From: Gp1-AA133 sp964641665
GTDB lineage: Bacteria; Acidobacteriota; Terriglobia; Terriglobales; Acidobacteriaceae
Length of the DNA: 64,000 nt
NCBI GenBank assembly: GCA_964641665.1
Contig: CAZXKO010000113.1
Span: 37,545-101,544, forward strand
Direction: 5' to 3'
This document shows, one piece after another, positions 1-8,039 of this stretch (within the stretch, counting starts at the first letter, position 1; every line of letters starts with the position of its first letter). The position numbers and the translations under genes are program-made. Below the pieces are notes generated by a model. The model did no database searches, was not told the origin of the DNA, and was given only the letters and a program-made list of their open reading frames with translations.

Positions 1-47
1 AGCAGGACTATGACGACTGGCTAAAGAAGGAAGCGGCTCTGCAGTGA
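1..47 (+). CDS. C-terminal tail of an upstream protein, probably cytochrome c oxidase subunit II (partial)
   Basis: An open frame enters from the left edge and ends at a TGA at 45-47. Only about 14 residues are visible (ending DDWLKKEAALQ), so the sequence itself does not identify the family. The call rests on position: it is 62 bases upstream of subunit I on the same strand, where subunit II normally sits in bacterial oxidase operons. The charged, soluble-looking tail would fit the extracytoplasmic end of subunit II or of a fused cytochrome c domain. Confidence 0.5.
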   Translation, partial: QDYDDWLKKEAALQ

Positions 48-109
48 CGTATGTAGTGAGGAAAGACCGTCCGCACTCGTTGCGGCAGAGAGATCTCTTG
101 AGGTAACCC

Positions 110-1900
110 ATGCACGATATGTCAGCACCTGCCCAATTAGCACACCATGCGCCGCCGACTAGTTTCATTCGGAAGCATATTTTCAGCCTGGACCACAAGG
201 TCATTGGGAAGCAGTATTACGGGCTGGCCCTGGCGGCCGTGCTGGTTGGCATGTTTCTCTCCTGGTTGATGCGCATCCACCTGGGATGGACCAACTTCGC
301 GATTCCGGGGCTGCATTTGCTTACGAAGAATGGCGCTCCCGGGGACGTGATGACGCCGGAATTCTACCTGCAAGTGATGACCATGCATGCCACGATCATG
401 GTCTTCTTTGTGCTCACCACGGCGCCGTTTGCGGCCTTCGGCAACTACTTTTTGCCGATCCAAGTCGGCGCCGAGGACATGCCCTTCCCACACTTCAACA
501 TGATGTCGTTCTGGGTCACGTTCGTGGCCTTCGTGGTCCTGGTGTCTTCGTTCTTCGTTGGCCAAGGACCCACTCTCGGCGGTTGGACTCAGTACGCGCC
601 GCTGAGTGCAGTTGGAGAGGTTGCCGGTCCCGGCGAAGGGACAGGTGTGCTTCTTTGGGCGATATCCATTGCGATCTTCTGCGTTGGCCAGTTGCTCGGC
701 TCCTTGAACTTCATCACCACCACCCTGGATATGCGGACCAGGGGTATGAGCCTGTGGCGGTTGCCGCTCAGCACCTGGAGCTGGTTCATTACTTCCTGCA
801 TGGGTCTTACGGCTTTCGCGGTACTGATGCCAGCCTGCATCCTCCTCATTCTGGACCACGTTGCGGGAACCAGCTTTTTTGTGCCATCCAATCTGGTCAT
901 CAACGACCAGCTGCAACCTCACTCCGGTGGATCGACTCTTCTATGGCAGCACCTCTTTTGGTTCTTCGGACATCCTGAGGTGTATATCGCGATCGTGCCC
1001 GGGATGGGGATTGTCTCGCATGTCCTTGTTACCAACATGCGCAAGCCGATGCTCAGCCACAGAGTGTTGGTGTACTCCATGGGTGCCTTGGCCGTCCTTA
1101 GTTACATGGTCTATGGACATCACATGTTCGTCAGTGGGATGAATCCGGTTTCGTCGCTGGCATTCTCCTTCCCCACCTTGGTGATTACCATCCCCTCCAC
1201 AATTGTTGTGCTTATCTGGCTGGGCAGCCTTTACGGGGCGAAGTTGCGCATCAATGCGGCTTCGCTTTTTGCCTTGGGGTTCGTCTCGATGTTCATCAGC
1301 GGAGGGGTGAGCGGATTCTTCCTGGCGCAGCCCTCGACGGACATCATGCTGCATGCGACGTACTTTGTGGTCGGACACTTCCACATGGTGATGGGCGTCG
1401 CGGCGATGTTCGGTATTTTTGCGGGAACCTACTTCTGGTTTCCCAAGATGTTTGGCCGTATGATGAGCGAACCTCTCGGCAAGGTTCACTTCTGGCTCAG
1501 CTTTGTCGGCACCTATGCCATTTTCATGCCGTTCCATTACCTGGGCATGGCAGGGAACGTGCGCCGCTATCAGGCGTTTACACCCGATTACATGCAACAC
1601 CTCATTCCGCTACACCAGTTTATTACCGTGGCTGCCTTGGTAACCGGGGCGGCGCAATTGATCTTCCTCTACAACTTGATCCATAGCCGTTTCTGGGGCG
1701 AGCCGGCTTCGGACAACCCGTGGCAGGCGACTTCTCTAGAGTGGAGCACACCGACGACGCCCCCGCCGCATAATAATTTTGGCGACAAACTGCCGGAGGT
1801 TTTTCACGATCCCTACCAGTATGGGGTGGAAAGCTCGGTTGGGGACTATGTGATGCAAGCCTCCCCGGTAACAGTGAAGACCGTTCACGACGAGGCGTAA
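110..1900 (+). CDS. ctaD: Cytochrome c oxidase subunit I (aa3-type heme-copper oxidase)
   Basis: This is the catalytic subunit of the terminal oxidase, which reduces O2 to water and pumps protons across the inner membrane. At 596 residues it has the length expected of subunit I. Metal ligands are present: H93 and H425 (low-spin heme), H288 in HPEVY, H337-H338 (CuB) and H423 (high-spin heme). E290 and Y292 of HPEVY mark an A1-type enzyme, and D123 (GAEDMPFP) fits the D-channel entrance. In the helix after the CuB histidines the usual VPTGIK is replaced by IPSTIV, so V366 occupies the place of the K-channel lysine. The ATG is preceded by GAGGT at 100-104. The gene is followed by two subunit III-like genes and subunit IV, giving one operon. 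Confidence 0.97.
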   Translation: MHDMSAPAQLAHHAPPTSFIRKHIFSLDHKVIGKQYYGLALAAVLVGMFLSWLMRIHLGWTNFAIPGLHLLTKNGAPGDVMTPEFYLQVMTMHATIMVFFVLTTAPFAAFGNYFLPIQVGAEDMPFPHFNMMSFWVTFVAFVVLVSSFFVGQGPTLGGWTQYAPLSAVGEVAGPGEGTGVLLWAISIAIFCVGQLLGSLNFITTTLDMRTRGMSLWRLPLSTWSWFITSCMGLTAFAVLMPACILLILDHVAGTSFFVPSNLVINDQLQPHSGGSTLLWQHLFWFFGHPEVYIAIVPGMGIVSHVLVTNMRKPMLSHRVLVYSMGALAVLSYMVYGHHMFVSGMNPVSSLAFSFPTLVITIPSTIVVLIWLGSLYGAKLRINAASLFALGFVSMFISGGVSGFFLAQPSTDIMLHATYFVVGHFHMVMGVAAMFGIFAGTYFWFPKMFGRMMSEPLGKVHFWLSFVGTYAIFMPFHYLGMAGNVRRYQAFTPDYMQHLIPLHQFITVAALVTGAAQLIFLYNLIHSRFWGEPASDNPWQATSLEWSTPTTPPPHNNFGDKLPEVFHDPYQYGVESSVGDYVMQASPVTVKTVHDEA

Positions 1901-1933
1901 TGCTGCGATTCTGGGATTGGAGTCTGTGGTTCT

Positions 1934-2608
1934 ATGGCGACAACTGTACATGAACCTCCAAAAATCGATGGACGCCGTGATCCATCGCGCAATTCCGGCA
2001 ACGGCGGACGGCGGAACGTAGTCCCAAGTGATGGCAACTTGCCTGCCGTTAAGGACTATTCTCCGCCGCCAGCTTCCACCGGGATCTGGGTCGTGCTCGC
2101 ATCCATCACGATGAGCTTCGCAGCGTTTACCAGCGCTTTGATCGTTCGTCAAGGCTCAGCGCTGGATTGGCGGCACCTTACTCTGCCTCCAATTCTTTAC
2201 CTAAACACTCTGGTGCTCTTCGCCAGTAGCTTTGCGCTCGAGGTGGCGCGCCGCCGGGTCGGCGCCTTCATGGGCGGCCCGAAAAATCAGGTCACCAGCC
2301 CAACTCGTTGGATGTACATCGCTCTGTTTCTGGGTTCGCTTTTTGTCGCCGGCCAGTACGTGGCGTGGCTGCAATTGCGTTCCCAGGGCCTTTATCTGGC
2401 CACGAATCCCAACAGTTCTTTCTTCTACGTGCTGACGGCGGTCCACGCTGTGCATGTGCTTGGCGGTCTGGCCGGGTTGGTCCGAGTCGTTTACAGGCTG
2501 AATAAGTCGATTCTGCGAAAAAGCACGCTGGACGCCACCGCGTATTACTGGCACTTTATGGACGCGCTTTGGGTGTATCTGCTGTTGTTGCTGTGGATGA
2601 AGCTCTAG
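1934..2608 (+). CDS. Cytochrome c oxidase subunit III-like protein (first copy)
   Basis: A 224-residue polytopic membrane protein of the heme-copper oxidase subunit III family. Subunit III binds subunit I and stabilises proton uptake. After a polar N-terminus of about 50 residues there are five predicted membrane helices, ending in the family-typical pattern YYWHFMDALWVYLLLLLW. Length is close to the five-helix form rather than the seven-helix mitochondrial form. It starts 33 bases after subunit I and is followed at once by a second subunit III-like gene. The ATG has only a weak upstream GGAG. Subunit III family membership is clear; why the operon carries two is not. Confidence 0.9.
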   Translation: MATTVHEPPKIDGRRDPSRNSGNGGRRNVVPSDGNLPAVKDYSPPPASTGIWVVLASITMSFAAFTSALIVRQGSALDWRHLTLPPILYLNTLVLFASSFALEVARRRVGAFMGGPKNQVTSPTRWMYIALFLGSLFVAGQYVAWLQLRSQGLYLATNPNSSFFYVLTAVHAVHVLGGLAGLVRVVYRLNKSILRKSTLDATAYYWHFMDALWVYLLLLLWMKL

Positions 2609-2632
2609 CATGCTCAATCGATGGGAGGCACC

Positions 2633-3250
2633 GTGAGCCAAGCGGAAATGACGATGGGAGGGCACTCAGGGCTGACGGAAAGACCAGCGTTTTCGGTTCC
2701 TGCGAAAAAAATGGCGATGTGGTTGTTCATCATCGCCGACACGGCGACTTTTGCCGCCTGCCTGGTGGCCTATGGATTTATCCGCAATTCCACTCCCAAC
2801 TGGCCGAGGCCGTTCCACAGCATCACTAATCTGGCGCTAATGACATTCATCCTTGTCACCAGCAGCTTGACGATGCTCATGGGAGTCCGAGCAGCGAGGG
2901 CTGGCGACAAATCCGGCGCCCTCCGCTGGACTCTTATCACTGCCGCCGCGGGCATTATTTTTGCCCTGCTGCATGTCCGTGAGTGGCTGGCGCTAATTGA
3001 TGAAGGCATGACGCTCTTCAAGAATCCCTGGGGCACCGGGCTGTTCGGTGCAGTGTTCTATAGCATTACCGGCTTGCATCTCATGCACGTTGCGGGAGGA
3101 GTAATCGCGCTTATTGCGGTCGGATTACGCTACAAAGGTGGCCGTTACAATGCCGATGACCTTGAAATCCTCGGTCTCTACTGGCACTTCGTGGATATGG
3201 TTTGGATGTTCGTGGTGCCGTTGGTGTACCTCTTGAATCTAGCGCACTGA
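2633..3250 (+). CDS. Cytochrome c oxidase subunit III-like protein (second copy)
   Basis: A second subunit III family member of about 205 residues, with five hydrophobic helices and the closing motif LYWHFVDMVWMFVVPLVYLL. The first helix (MAMWLFIIADTATFAACLVAYG) matches the N-terminal helix of classical CtaE/CoxC, so this is probably the orthodox subunit III and the preceding gene the divergent copy. I chose the GTG at 2633 because GGGAGG lies four to five bases upstream; an ATG at 2621 is in frame but lacks a ribosome site. It is separated by only 24 bases from the first copy and 27 from subunit IV, consistent with co-transcription. Confidence 0.92.
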   Translation: MSQAEMTMGGHSGLTERPAFSVPAKKMAMWLFIIADTATFAACLVAYGFIRNSTPNWPRPFHSITNLALMTFILVTSSLTMLMGVRAARAGDKSGALRWTLITAAAGIIFALLHVREWLALIDEGMTLFKNPWGTGLFGAVFYSITGLHLMHVAGGVIALIAVGLRYKGGRYNADDLEILGLYWHFVDMVWMFVVPLVYLLNLAH

Positions 3251-3277
3251 CAGGGAGTCGGTGGGAGCAGAATCACT

Positions 3278-3586
3278 ATGACTACTGAAACGCAGAAGAG
3301 CAGTGGGATGAAGAAGGGCCTGGTCGTCTACCTTTGTATACTGGCTCTGGCAGCGATACAGTTCGTGATTGCCTACCAGAATATTAGCGGGTCGCAGATG
3401 TTCGTGCGCATGCTGATCGTCGCTCTCGTCGAAGCCGGGTTGGCGCTGCTATTCTTCATGCATCTGGCGGAAAACCGCGGCTTGTTATGGTTTGTTGTGA
3501 TCTTTACGGTCTTCGTGCTGTTAGCGATGCAATATGGGTGGACCGACAGCTTCCGGCTGTCGACCGGCGCGCCCTGGGCAACGTAG
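3278..3586 (+). CDS. Cytochrome c oxidase subunit IV (caa3/bo3-type small subunit)
   Basis: A 102-residue protein with three membrane helices, matching the bacterial COX4/CyoD-like small subunit family (PF03626 type) in length and topology. The middle helix carries the family signature EAGLALLFFMHLAENRG. It assists assembly or stability of the oxidase rather than catalysis. It lies 27 bases after the second subunit III gene and keeps the order I-III-III-IV. The ATG at 3278 follows a GGGAG-rich stretch. Confidence 0.9.
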   Translation: MTTETQKSSGMKKGLVVYLCILALAAIQFVIAYQNISGSQMFVRMLIVALVEAGLALLFFMHLAENRGLLWFVVIFTVFVLLAMQYGWTDSFRLSTGAPWAT

Positions 3587-3614
3587 AACGGGACAGCGCC
3601 TTGTAGAGGAGAGG

Positions 3615-3890
3615 ATGAAGATGAGAAAGCTTCTACCTTATATCGGAATTGCGCTCGGCATCCTGATCCTATTACTAACCCCTGCACCGGCTTTTTCCCA
3701 AAACTGCGCGCTATGCTACACGCAAGCGGCTTCCTCCGGATCTCGAATGATTCAGGCACTGAAAAGCGGGATTCTGATCCTGATCGTTCCTCCCACGCTC
3801 GGTTCCCTCGGCATGATTCTCATTCTGCATCGCAAGCGCAATCAGGTCAGACAGGCCGATGACGCGCCTGGCTCGGATCTCAATTGGTAG
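3615..3890 (+). CDS. Small exported or membrane protein with CxxC, last gene of the oxidase operon
   Basis: About 91 residues. A hydrophobic N-terminal segment (residues 7-22) resembles a signal peptide with a plausible cleavage before SQNC. A CALC motif follows at residues 31-34, then a second hydrophobic helix (about 52-72) and a basic tail. The CxxC would face the periplasm near the membrane, which suggests a redox or metal (copper) role in oxidase assembly; that is inference from position, because I do not recognise the family. The ATG at 3615 is preceded by GAGGAGAG; the longer upstream frame overlaps subunit IV and lacks a signal. It lies 28 bases after subunit IV. Confidence 0.7.
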   Translation: MKMRKLLPYIGIALGILILLLTPAPAFSQNCALCYTQAASSGSRMIQALKSGILILIVPPTLGSLGMILILHRKRNQVRQADDAPGSDLNW

Positions 3891-3961
3891 CTGGAGGGAA
3901 GACAGCCGGGTCCCTTCTAGGGATGTAGTGGGAACGTTTCAGACCCGAGATCTGGAATTGC

Positions 3962-5380
3962 TCAAGGGCAGTTGCTCGGAGCTGCATCGCCGGCAAACCG
4001 CGCCTTGATCCAACTTAGCTGGTCTGCGACCGAAGCTCCCATCACGCCGCCGGCGTCGAGATCCGGATACTTCAAAAAGAGAATTCGGTCACCTTGCTTG
4101 CACATGCGGGCTACGGTTGCAGCCGTCATTTCTGTCGAGATGGCAAGGTCCGCCTCGCCGCTGATGACCAAGATGGGGCTCTGGGCCCGTTTTTGGCCAG
4201 GGGTGTTCCTCCCGAAAAAGTCCTTTACGAATGGATTTTTCTCCCAGAACGGTTTGAGCATTTCGCTGGTGAACTCCGGCTTCGTTTCTCCTCCACACGT
4301 CTGCACAACATTCTTATACGCTGGAATCGCATCGTCTTTCAGCATGTCGGCCACCTCGAACTTCGGGTAAAGCGCCTTCACAGTGGATGCCAACACCAGC
4401 AGCATGCGATTGGAAGAAGCGTGCAAGAAGTGCTGGTAGGCCGACTGCGCGTCTGCCACACCCGAAAAAGCGACGCTGCCCAGATAGTTGGGGTCGCGCA
4501 CTTCGCTCTCCGCCACGGCCACGGCGGCCAGACCTCCCTGGAAAGTTCCCACAGCGATCCATTTAGGCCCGATCTCGGGCACAGCCGCGCGCGCAGCCGG
4601 AACCGAATAGATGACGTCAAAGGCGTTTGACTGCATGTCCAGCACCGGGTTGCCGGAATCGGCTCCCAACCCGGAATAGTCGGTCGCAACCACCGCATAG
4701 CCCAGATTGGCGTACATTGCGAGGAAAGGCGCGGCGCCGAGATTTTTCATCAACGAGGGAGCGCATTGTCGTGCCGCTCCTCGGAACTCGTGTGCCCAGG
4801 CAATCACGGGCCACCCGCTCGCCGGAGGCTTGCCGTCCGGAACCAGCACTACAGCCGAGACGGCCACGTCTTCGCCGTTCGCGGTCCGGGAGTCATAAAG
4901 AATTCGTACGACGGACACTTCAAACGGAAGGTCGTATTCGTCGATCGGCTCCGAGCGTATCAGTTCTCCCACCTTGCCCCGCGGCAGGGGATGCGCGTCA
5001 TAGAAACTCGTCAGCGGAAGTGTATGGGGTGGCCGGATTTTTTTGGCTTGTATTGCGATCTGAGCTTGCGCAAATTCTTGATTTCCCGAGGGCCAGACCA
5101 AAATCAGCGAAACGGCGATGACGGCCGCAGAAAATATTCCAGCCCGCCTGTTTTCAACTGTTTTGCAACCAGGTGAATCGTCAGGGTAGCGTCGGCTGCG
5201 GAGTTTGTCCCCAGCCGCCTCCGCGCCTGCGGTTCGCCCATCCCCCCAGGCAACACGCCCCCTGAGGCCGCTGGCCTGCGGCCGAGCGGCGAAGGTGGTT
5301 GCTGCATGTTGTGCTCGCCACTGCTGAGTCAGAGTCTGCGCTCCTTCCGCGAAATCCGCCGATAGCCGTGGCGTCGGCAC
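3962..5380 (-). CDS. Secretory-lipase-like alpha/beta hydrolase, apparently catalytically dead
   Basis: The C-terminal 350 residues match the fungal/bacterial secretory lipase (LIP) type of alpha/beta hydrolase: the VIAWAHEFRG oxyanion region (about 192-201), DYSGLG, the nucleophile elbow, GEADLAIS with the acid residue (D411), and a final QLSWIKARF helix. The elbow reads GTFQGG, so F280 (TTC at 4541-4543) replaces the serine of GxSxG. The usual LDH of the catalytic histidine reads LDA, with A443 in place of His. Two of three triad residues are lost while the frame stays intact, so it is probably a pseudoenzyme. A hydrophobic segment at about 83-97 is a likely signal anchor; the first 70 residues are compositionally odd and the true start is probably downstream of 5380. 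Confidence 0.75.
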   Translation of the reverse strand: MPTPRLSADFAEGAQTLTQQWRAQHAATTFAARPQASGLRGRVAWGDGRTAGAEAAGDKLRSRRYPDDSPGCKTVENRRAGIFSAAVIAVSLILVWPSGNQEFAQAQIAIQAKKIRPPHTLPLTSFYDAHPLPRGKVGELIRSEPIDEYDLPFEVSVVRILYDSRTANGEDVAVSAVVLVPDGKPPASGWPVIAWAHEFRGAARQCAPSLMKNLGAAPFLAMYANLGYAVVATDYSGLGADSGNPVLDMQSNAFDVIYSVPAARAAVPEIGPKWIAVGTFQGGLAAVAVAESEVRDPNYLGSVAFSGVADAQSAYQHFLHASSNRMLLVLASTVKALYPKFEVADMLKDDAIPAYKNVVQTCGGETKPEFTSEMLKPFWEKNPFVKDFFGRNTPGQKRAQSPILVISGEADLAISTEMTAATVARMCKQGDRILFLKYPDLDAGGVMGASVADQLSWIKARFAGDAAPSNCP

Positions 5381-5767
5381 TCTCTCTCCTACACGCAGGT
5401 TGTTTCGACCGGCTCACTGATGATATTGCCAGCGCAGCGGGATATTGGTTCCGATCATCCCCTCAAGTGTTTCCTGGGTGCGTATCACGGCGCTGACGCA
5501 TGTCCAAACTCACCCATTTTAGCCGCACAAGTTCGTTTCCAAACGAGGACTCGCCAGAGGTGAATCTCTCTTTCGGATGCAGCCCGATTCCGGCCGACGG
5601 TGGAGCGGCCATGGGAGCGTTCGGTGCCTGGAGTTGCAGGATCCTGCAGGCACGATTGTCCCGTCGCGTTTGTCAACCAAAACGGCTAAAATGGGGCACC
5701 CTACAGGTGGGCTCAGTCGGAGGACAAGTGATGCATTCACGTCGCCAGGCTTGGATCAAAATCGCGC
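5381..5767. other. Gap without a recognisable gene
   Basis: No frame in this 387-base stretch looks like a real protein. The left part would hold the promoter of the leftward lipase-like gene. At 5679-5694 there is a string (aaaacggctaaaatgg) that recurs almost exactly near 59764, upstream of the carbonic anhydrase gene, so it may be a shared promoter-like element. The right end merges into the pseudogene that follows. Confidence 0.5.
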
Positions 5768-6161
5768 AAATCGTATTACGACGGAGATTTCGATAGCAAT
5801 TACTTCAACAATCCGTCCACCGGACACATGTACATGTGGTACCGGGCCTGCCGGGGATACGAGTCGTGGCTGTATCGTTTGGACTTTGGTGGCACGGGTC
5901 TCCTGACTGCTTCCACTGCGATCTTTCACATTTCCGCAAATGCTGCGGCGTGTCATCAGGAACTGTTCGGGAGCGAGCGGTTGCGTGATGTCGATGGCCA
6001 ACGGTCTAGTACCGGGGACGACGCCCGCCAAGGAAATAGGCGGCGCCAGCGGTATCATCGTCGACAACAACAGTACCGCCGGAGCTGCGTCCAGCATTTA
6101 TTTCACCACGGAACAAAACCCGCTCAACGCGGTCAAACTCACGCAGCAGGGGCTCAACTGA
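5768..6161 (+). pseudogene. Decayed C-terminal remnant of a beta-propeller type exported protein
   Basis: Fragments of one protein are spread over different frames. From 5768 the frame reads KSYYDGDFDSNYFNNPSTG, then near 5831 continuity moves one base to CGTGPAGDTSR, then returns to LYRLDFGGTGLLTAS. After a gap the frame GGASGIIVDNNSTAG ends at a TGA at 6159-6161. These phrases resemble the C-terminal part of secreted YncE/NHL-like propeller proteins that I recall from Acidobacteriota. There is no start codon, and at least two frameshifts and a deletion are needed, so it is a relic. Sequencing error could explain one shift but not all. Confidence 0.6.
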
Positions 6162-6246
6162 GGTTGGCGCACCGATCTAAGGGAAATTCGTTTCCGCTCG
6201 ATGACTCCTCAACCACGGGCGATCCGCCCGCCTGTGGGCGGAGACC

Positions 6247-7140
6247 TTGTTCCTATCTCGAACCCGCGTGACTGTCCCGCCGCTGACAAGAAGAACCTTC
6301 GTGAAAGCCGCGGCCGCGACCGGCATGTTGGCCGTCACTGCCGATGCAGCCTTGATCGAACCCAACCGCCCATGCCTGGTTCGCGTGGACATTGCCTTAC
6401 CTCGTCTTCCCCCAAACTTCGACGGCCTAACCATCGCTCATCTGAGCGACTTCCATTTCGATCCTTATTTCTCGGTGACCCCAATTGAAGCCGCTATCCG
6501 CATAGTCAATGACGTTAAGCCGGATATCGTCGTTCTCACCGGCGACTTCGTAACCCTTCCTCTGCTCAAGACGCGTGCCACCGTGATCGCGGCAACCCGC
6601 CAGGTTGAGCCGTGTGCGGACCTCATGCGTCAGCTTCGCGCCCCCCTGGGAATTTGGGCGGTCCTGGGAAACCACGATGTCTTGACCCACGCCCTTCATG
6701 TCGAGACGACTTTGCGGCAGGCCGGAATTCAGGTCTTACGGAACCGGGCGGTCCCCCTTGAACGTGACGGCAAGAGGATCTGGTTGGCCGGCGTAGACGA
6801 CGTGCTCGCCGGTGTGGATGATCTGGACGAAGCTCTACGCGGAGTCCCGGCGGCGGAGGCGGTGATCCTGCTCGTGCATGAACCTGATTTCGCCGATCAG
6901 GCTGCAACCTACCCCGTCGACCTCCAACTCTCCGGGCACTCTCACGGCGGTCAGGTTCGGTTCCCCTTCGTTGGAGCCCTTTACCTCCCGAAACTGGCGC
7001 GGAAGTACCCGCTTGGCCTTCGGCACATCGGCCGGCTGAAGCTCTACACCAACCCCGGCGTGGGGACACTCCGGATTCCGGTGCGCTGGAACTGTCCCCC
7101 GGAAGTGACCCTCATCCGCCTGCGTTCGCTGCCCGCGTGA
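6247..7140 (+). CDS. Calcineurin-like metallophosphoesterase with Tat-like signal
   Basis: A phosphoesterase of the YkuE/YaeI type that uses a two-metal centre. All family blocks are present in order: SDFHFD (about 66-71), GDFVT, GNHD, LVHEPD and GHSHGG. An N-terminal LTRRTFVKAAAATG stretch resembles a twin-arginine signal, so the enzyme likely acts in the periplasm or at the membrane. The substrate is unknown; relatives act on UDP-diacylglucosamine or other phosphodiesters. The longest frame opens with TTG at 6247; an in-frame GTG at 6268 would shorten the n-region and is equally plausible. It stands alone between a pseudogene and a convergent gene. Confidence 0.85.
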   Translation: MFLSRTRVTVPPLTRRTFVKAAAATGMLAVTADAALIEPNRPCLVRVDIALPRLPPNFDGLTIAHLSDFHFDPYFSVTPIEAAIRIVNDVKPDIVVLTGDFVTLPLLKTRATVIAATRQVEPCADLMRQLRAPLGIWAVLGNHDVLTHALHVETTLRQAGIQVLRNRAVPLERDGKRIWLAGVDDVLAGVDDLDEALRGVPAAEAVILLVHEPDFADQAATYPVDLQLSGHSHGGQVRFPFVGALYLPKLARKYPLGLRHIGRLKLYTNPGVGTLRIPVRWNCPPEVTLIRLRSLPA

Positions 7141-7195
7141 CTTCGCATGACGATTCAAAAGCAAAGCCGCACGGTGCTCAGCGGTCAAGCATCCA

Positions 7196-7876
7196 CTACT
7201 CACTAACAAGGTGCCACACCTTACCTTCTCTGGCGAATGACATCACGGCCTTGGTCGGTTGTCCGTGATAGAACTTGGCGCCATACTTGTCGATCAGCGT
7301 GGCCCGGTCCCAAGTATTGAAGCTCTTCACGAGCGGTCCCGAGGCTTCGAAGAACTCGCCAACCTGGTTGGGCTGCCATTCCCACGTGAACTCGACCGTC
7401 GCCCGTCCGATTCCATTCATCGTGACCTGAGGAGTTCCGACCAATACCCTCTCCGCTACCGGAACGACATAGGTGTCGCTTTTCTCTTTGTCGTCCTTGG
7501 TCCGGCTGACTCCGGGGATCTCCTCGAACATCTTTCGGCCTGCCGCCGTCAGAATAATCGGCGTCCTCCGTCCATAATCCTGATCCTTGCCAATCGTCAG
7601 CATCCCCGCCTTCTCGAGCAACCGGTAGTTCGGGTCATGCGGTCGTTCCTGGACACTCGTGGTGACGATCCCAGCTTGGAAATGAATCGTTACCGGACCT
7701 TCTTTCTTAAGTTCTGCGGCCACGAGTTTGGCCGCATCCGCGCTGGCGAGAACCTTTCGGTTCTCGATCAGGTAGTAGCCCGCTACGCCCACGATGGTCA
7801 GGATCATCGCGACGATTAACAATAAGGGGACAGCCGAGGATTGCCGTTGTTCCATCTCAATCTCTTGTTCAAACAT
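7196..7876 (-). CDS. Membrane-anchored protein of unknown function
   Basis: A 226-residue protein with one N-terminal membrane helix (VPLLLIVAMILTIVGVAGYYLI, about 15-36) and a soluble domain that would lie outside the cytoplasm. The C-terminal half (TVEFTWEWQPNQVGEFFEAS, then GKVWHLVSE) has the look of a small beta-rich domain, but I do not recognise the family with certainty. I chose the ATG at 7876 because GGAGGG lies nine bases upstream; the longer frame up to 7999 adds 41 residues without a signal. It is convergent with the metallophosphoesterase. Confidence 0.75.
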   Translation of the reverse strand: MFEQEIEMEQRQSSAVPLLLIVAMILTIVGVAGYYLIENRKVLASADAAKLVAAELKKEGPVTIHFQAGIVTTSVQERPHDPNYRLLEKAGMLTIGKDQDYGRRTPIILTAAGRKMFEEIPGVSRTKDDKEKSDTYVVPVAERVLVGTPQVTMNGIGRATVEFTWEWQPNQVGEFFEASGPLVKSFNTWDRATLIDKYGAKFYHGQPTKAVMSFAREGKVWHLVSE

Positions 7877-8019
7877 CGGGATGTTCCCTCCACCTTCAGA
7901 AATGTCATGGTGCGGTTGAAGTTCCGCCCAGAAAAATTCTCCGCGTCCTGCGCATAGAATAATGTGATTTAGCTCACCGACTTCAGGGCCGCAGGTCACA
8001 ATGGCCCCTTGTGACGGGA

Positions 8020-8036
8020 AGGCGCGAACTGCGCCT
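8020..8036 (-). terminator. Hairpin just downstream of the Rrf2 gene
   Basis: AGGCGC and GCGCCT form a perfect six-base-pair stem around a GAACT loop, ending a few bases after the Rrf2 stop codon. No T-run follows on the minus strand, so it is at best a weak or Rho-assisted terminator. A second inverted repeat, GTCACA (7995-8000) with TGTGAC (8010-8015), lies next to it and could be an operator for the gene at 7876. Confidence 0.4.
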
Positions 8037-8039
8037 CGT

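Noticed and set aside
3907..3947. Possible terminator after the oxidase operon (CGGGTC with GACCCG)
   Set aside because: The loop is about 29 bases, the stem is only six pairs and there is no T-run; support is too weak.
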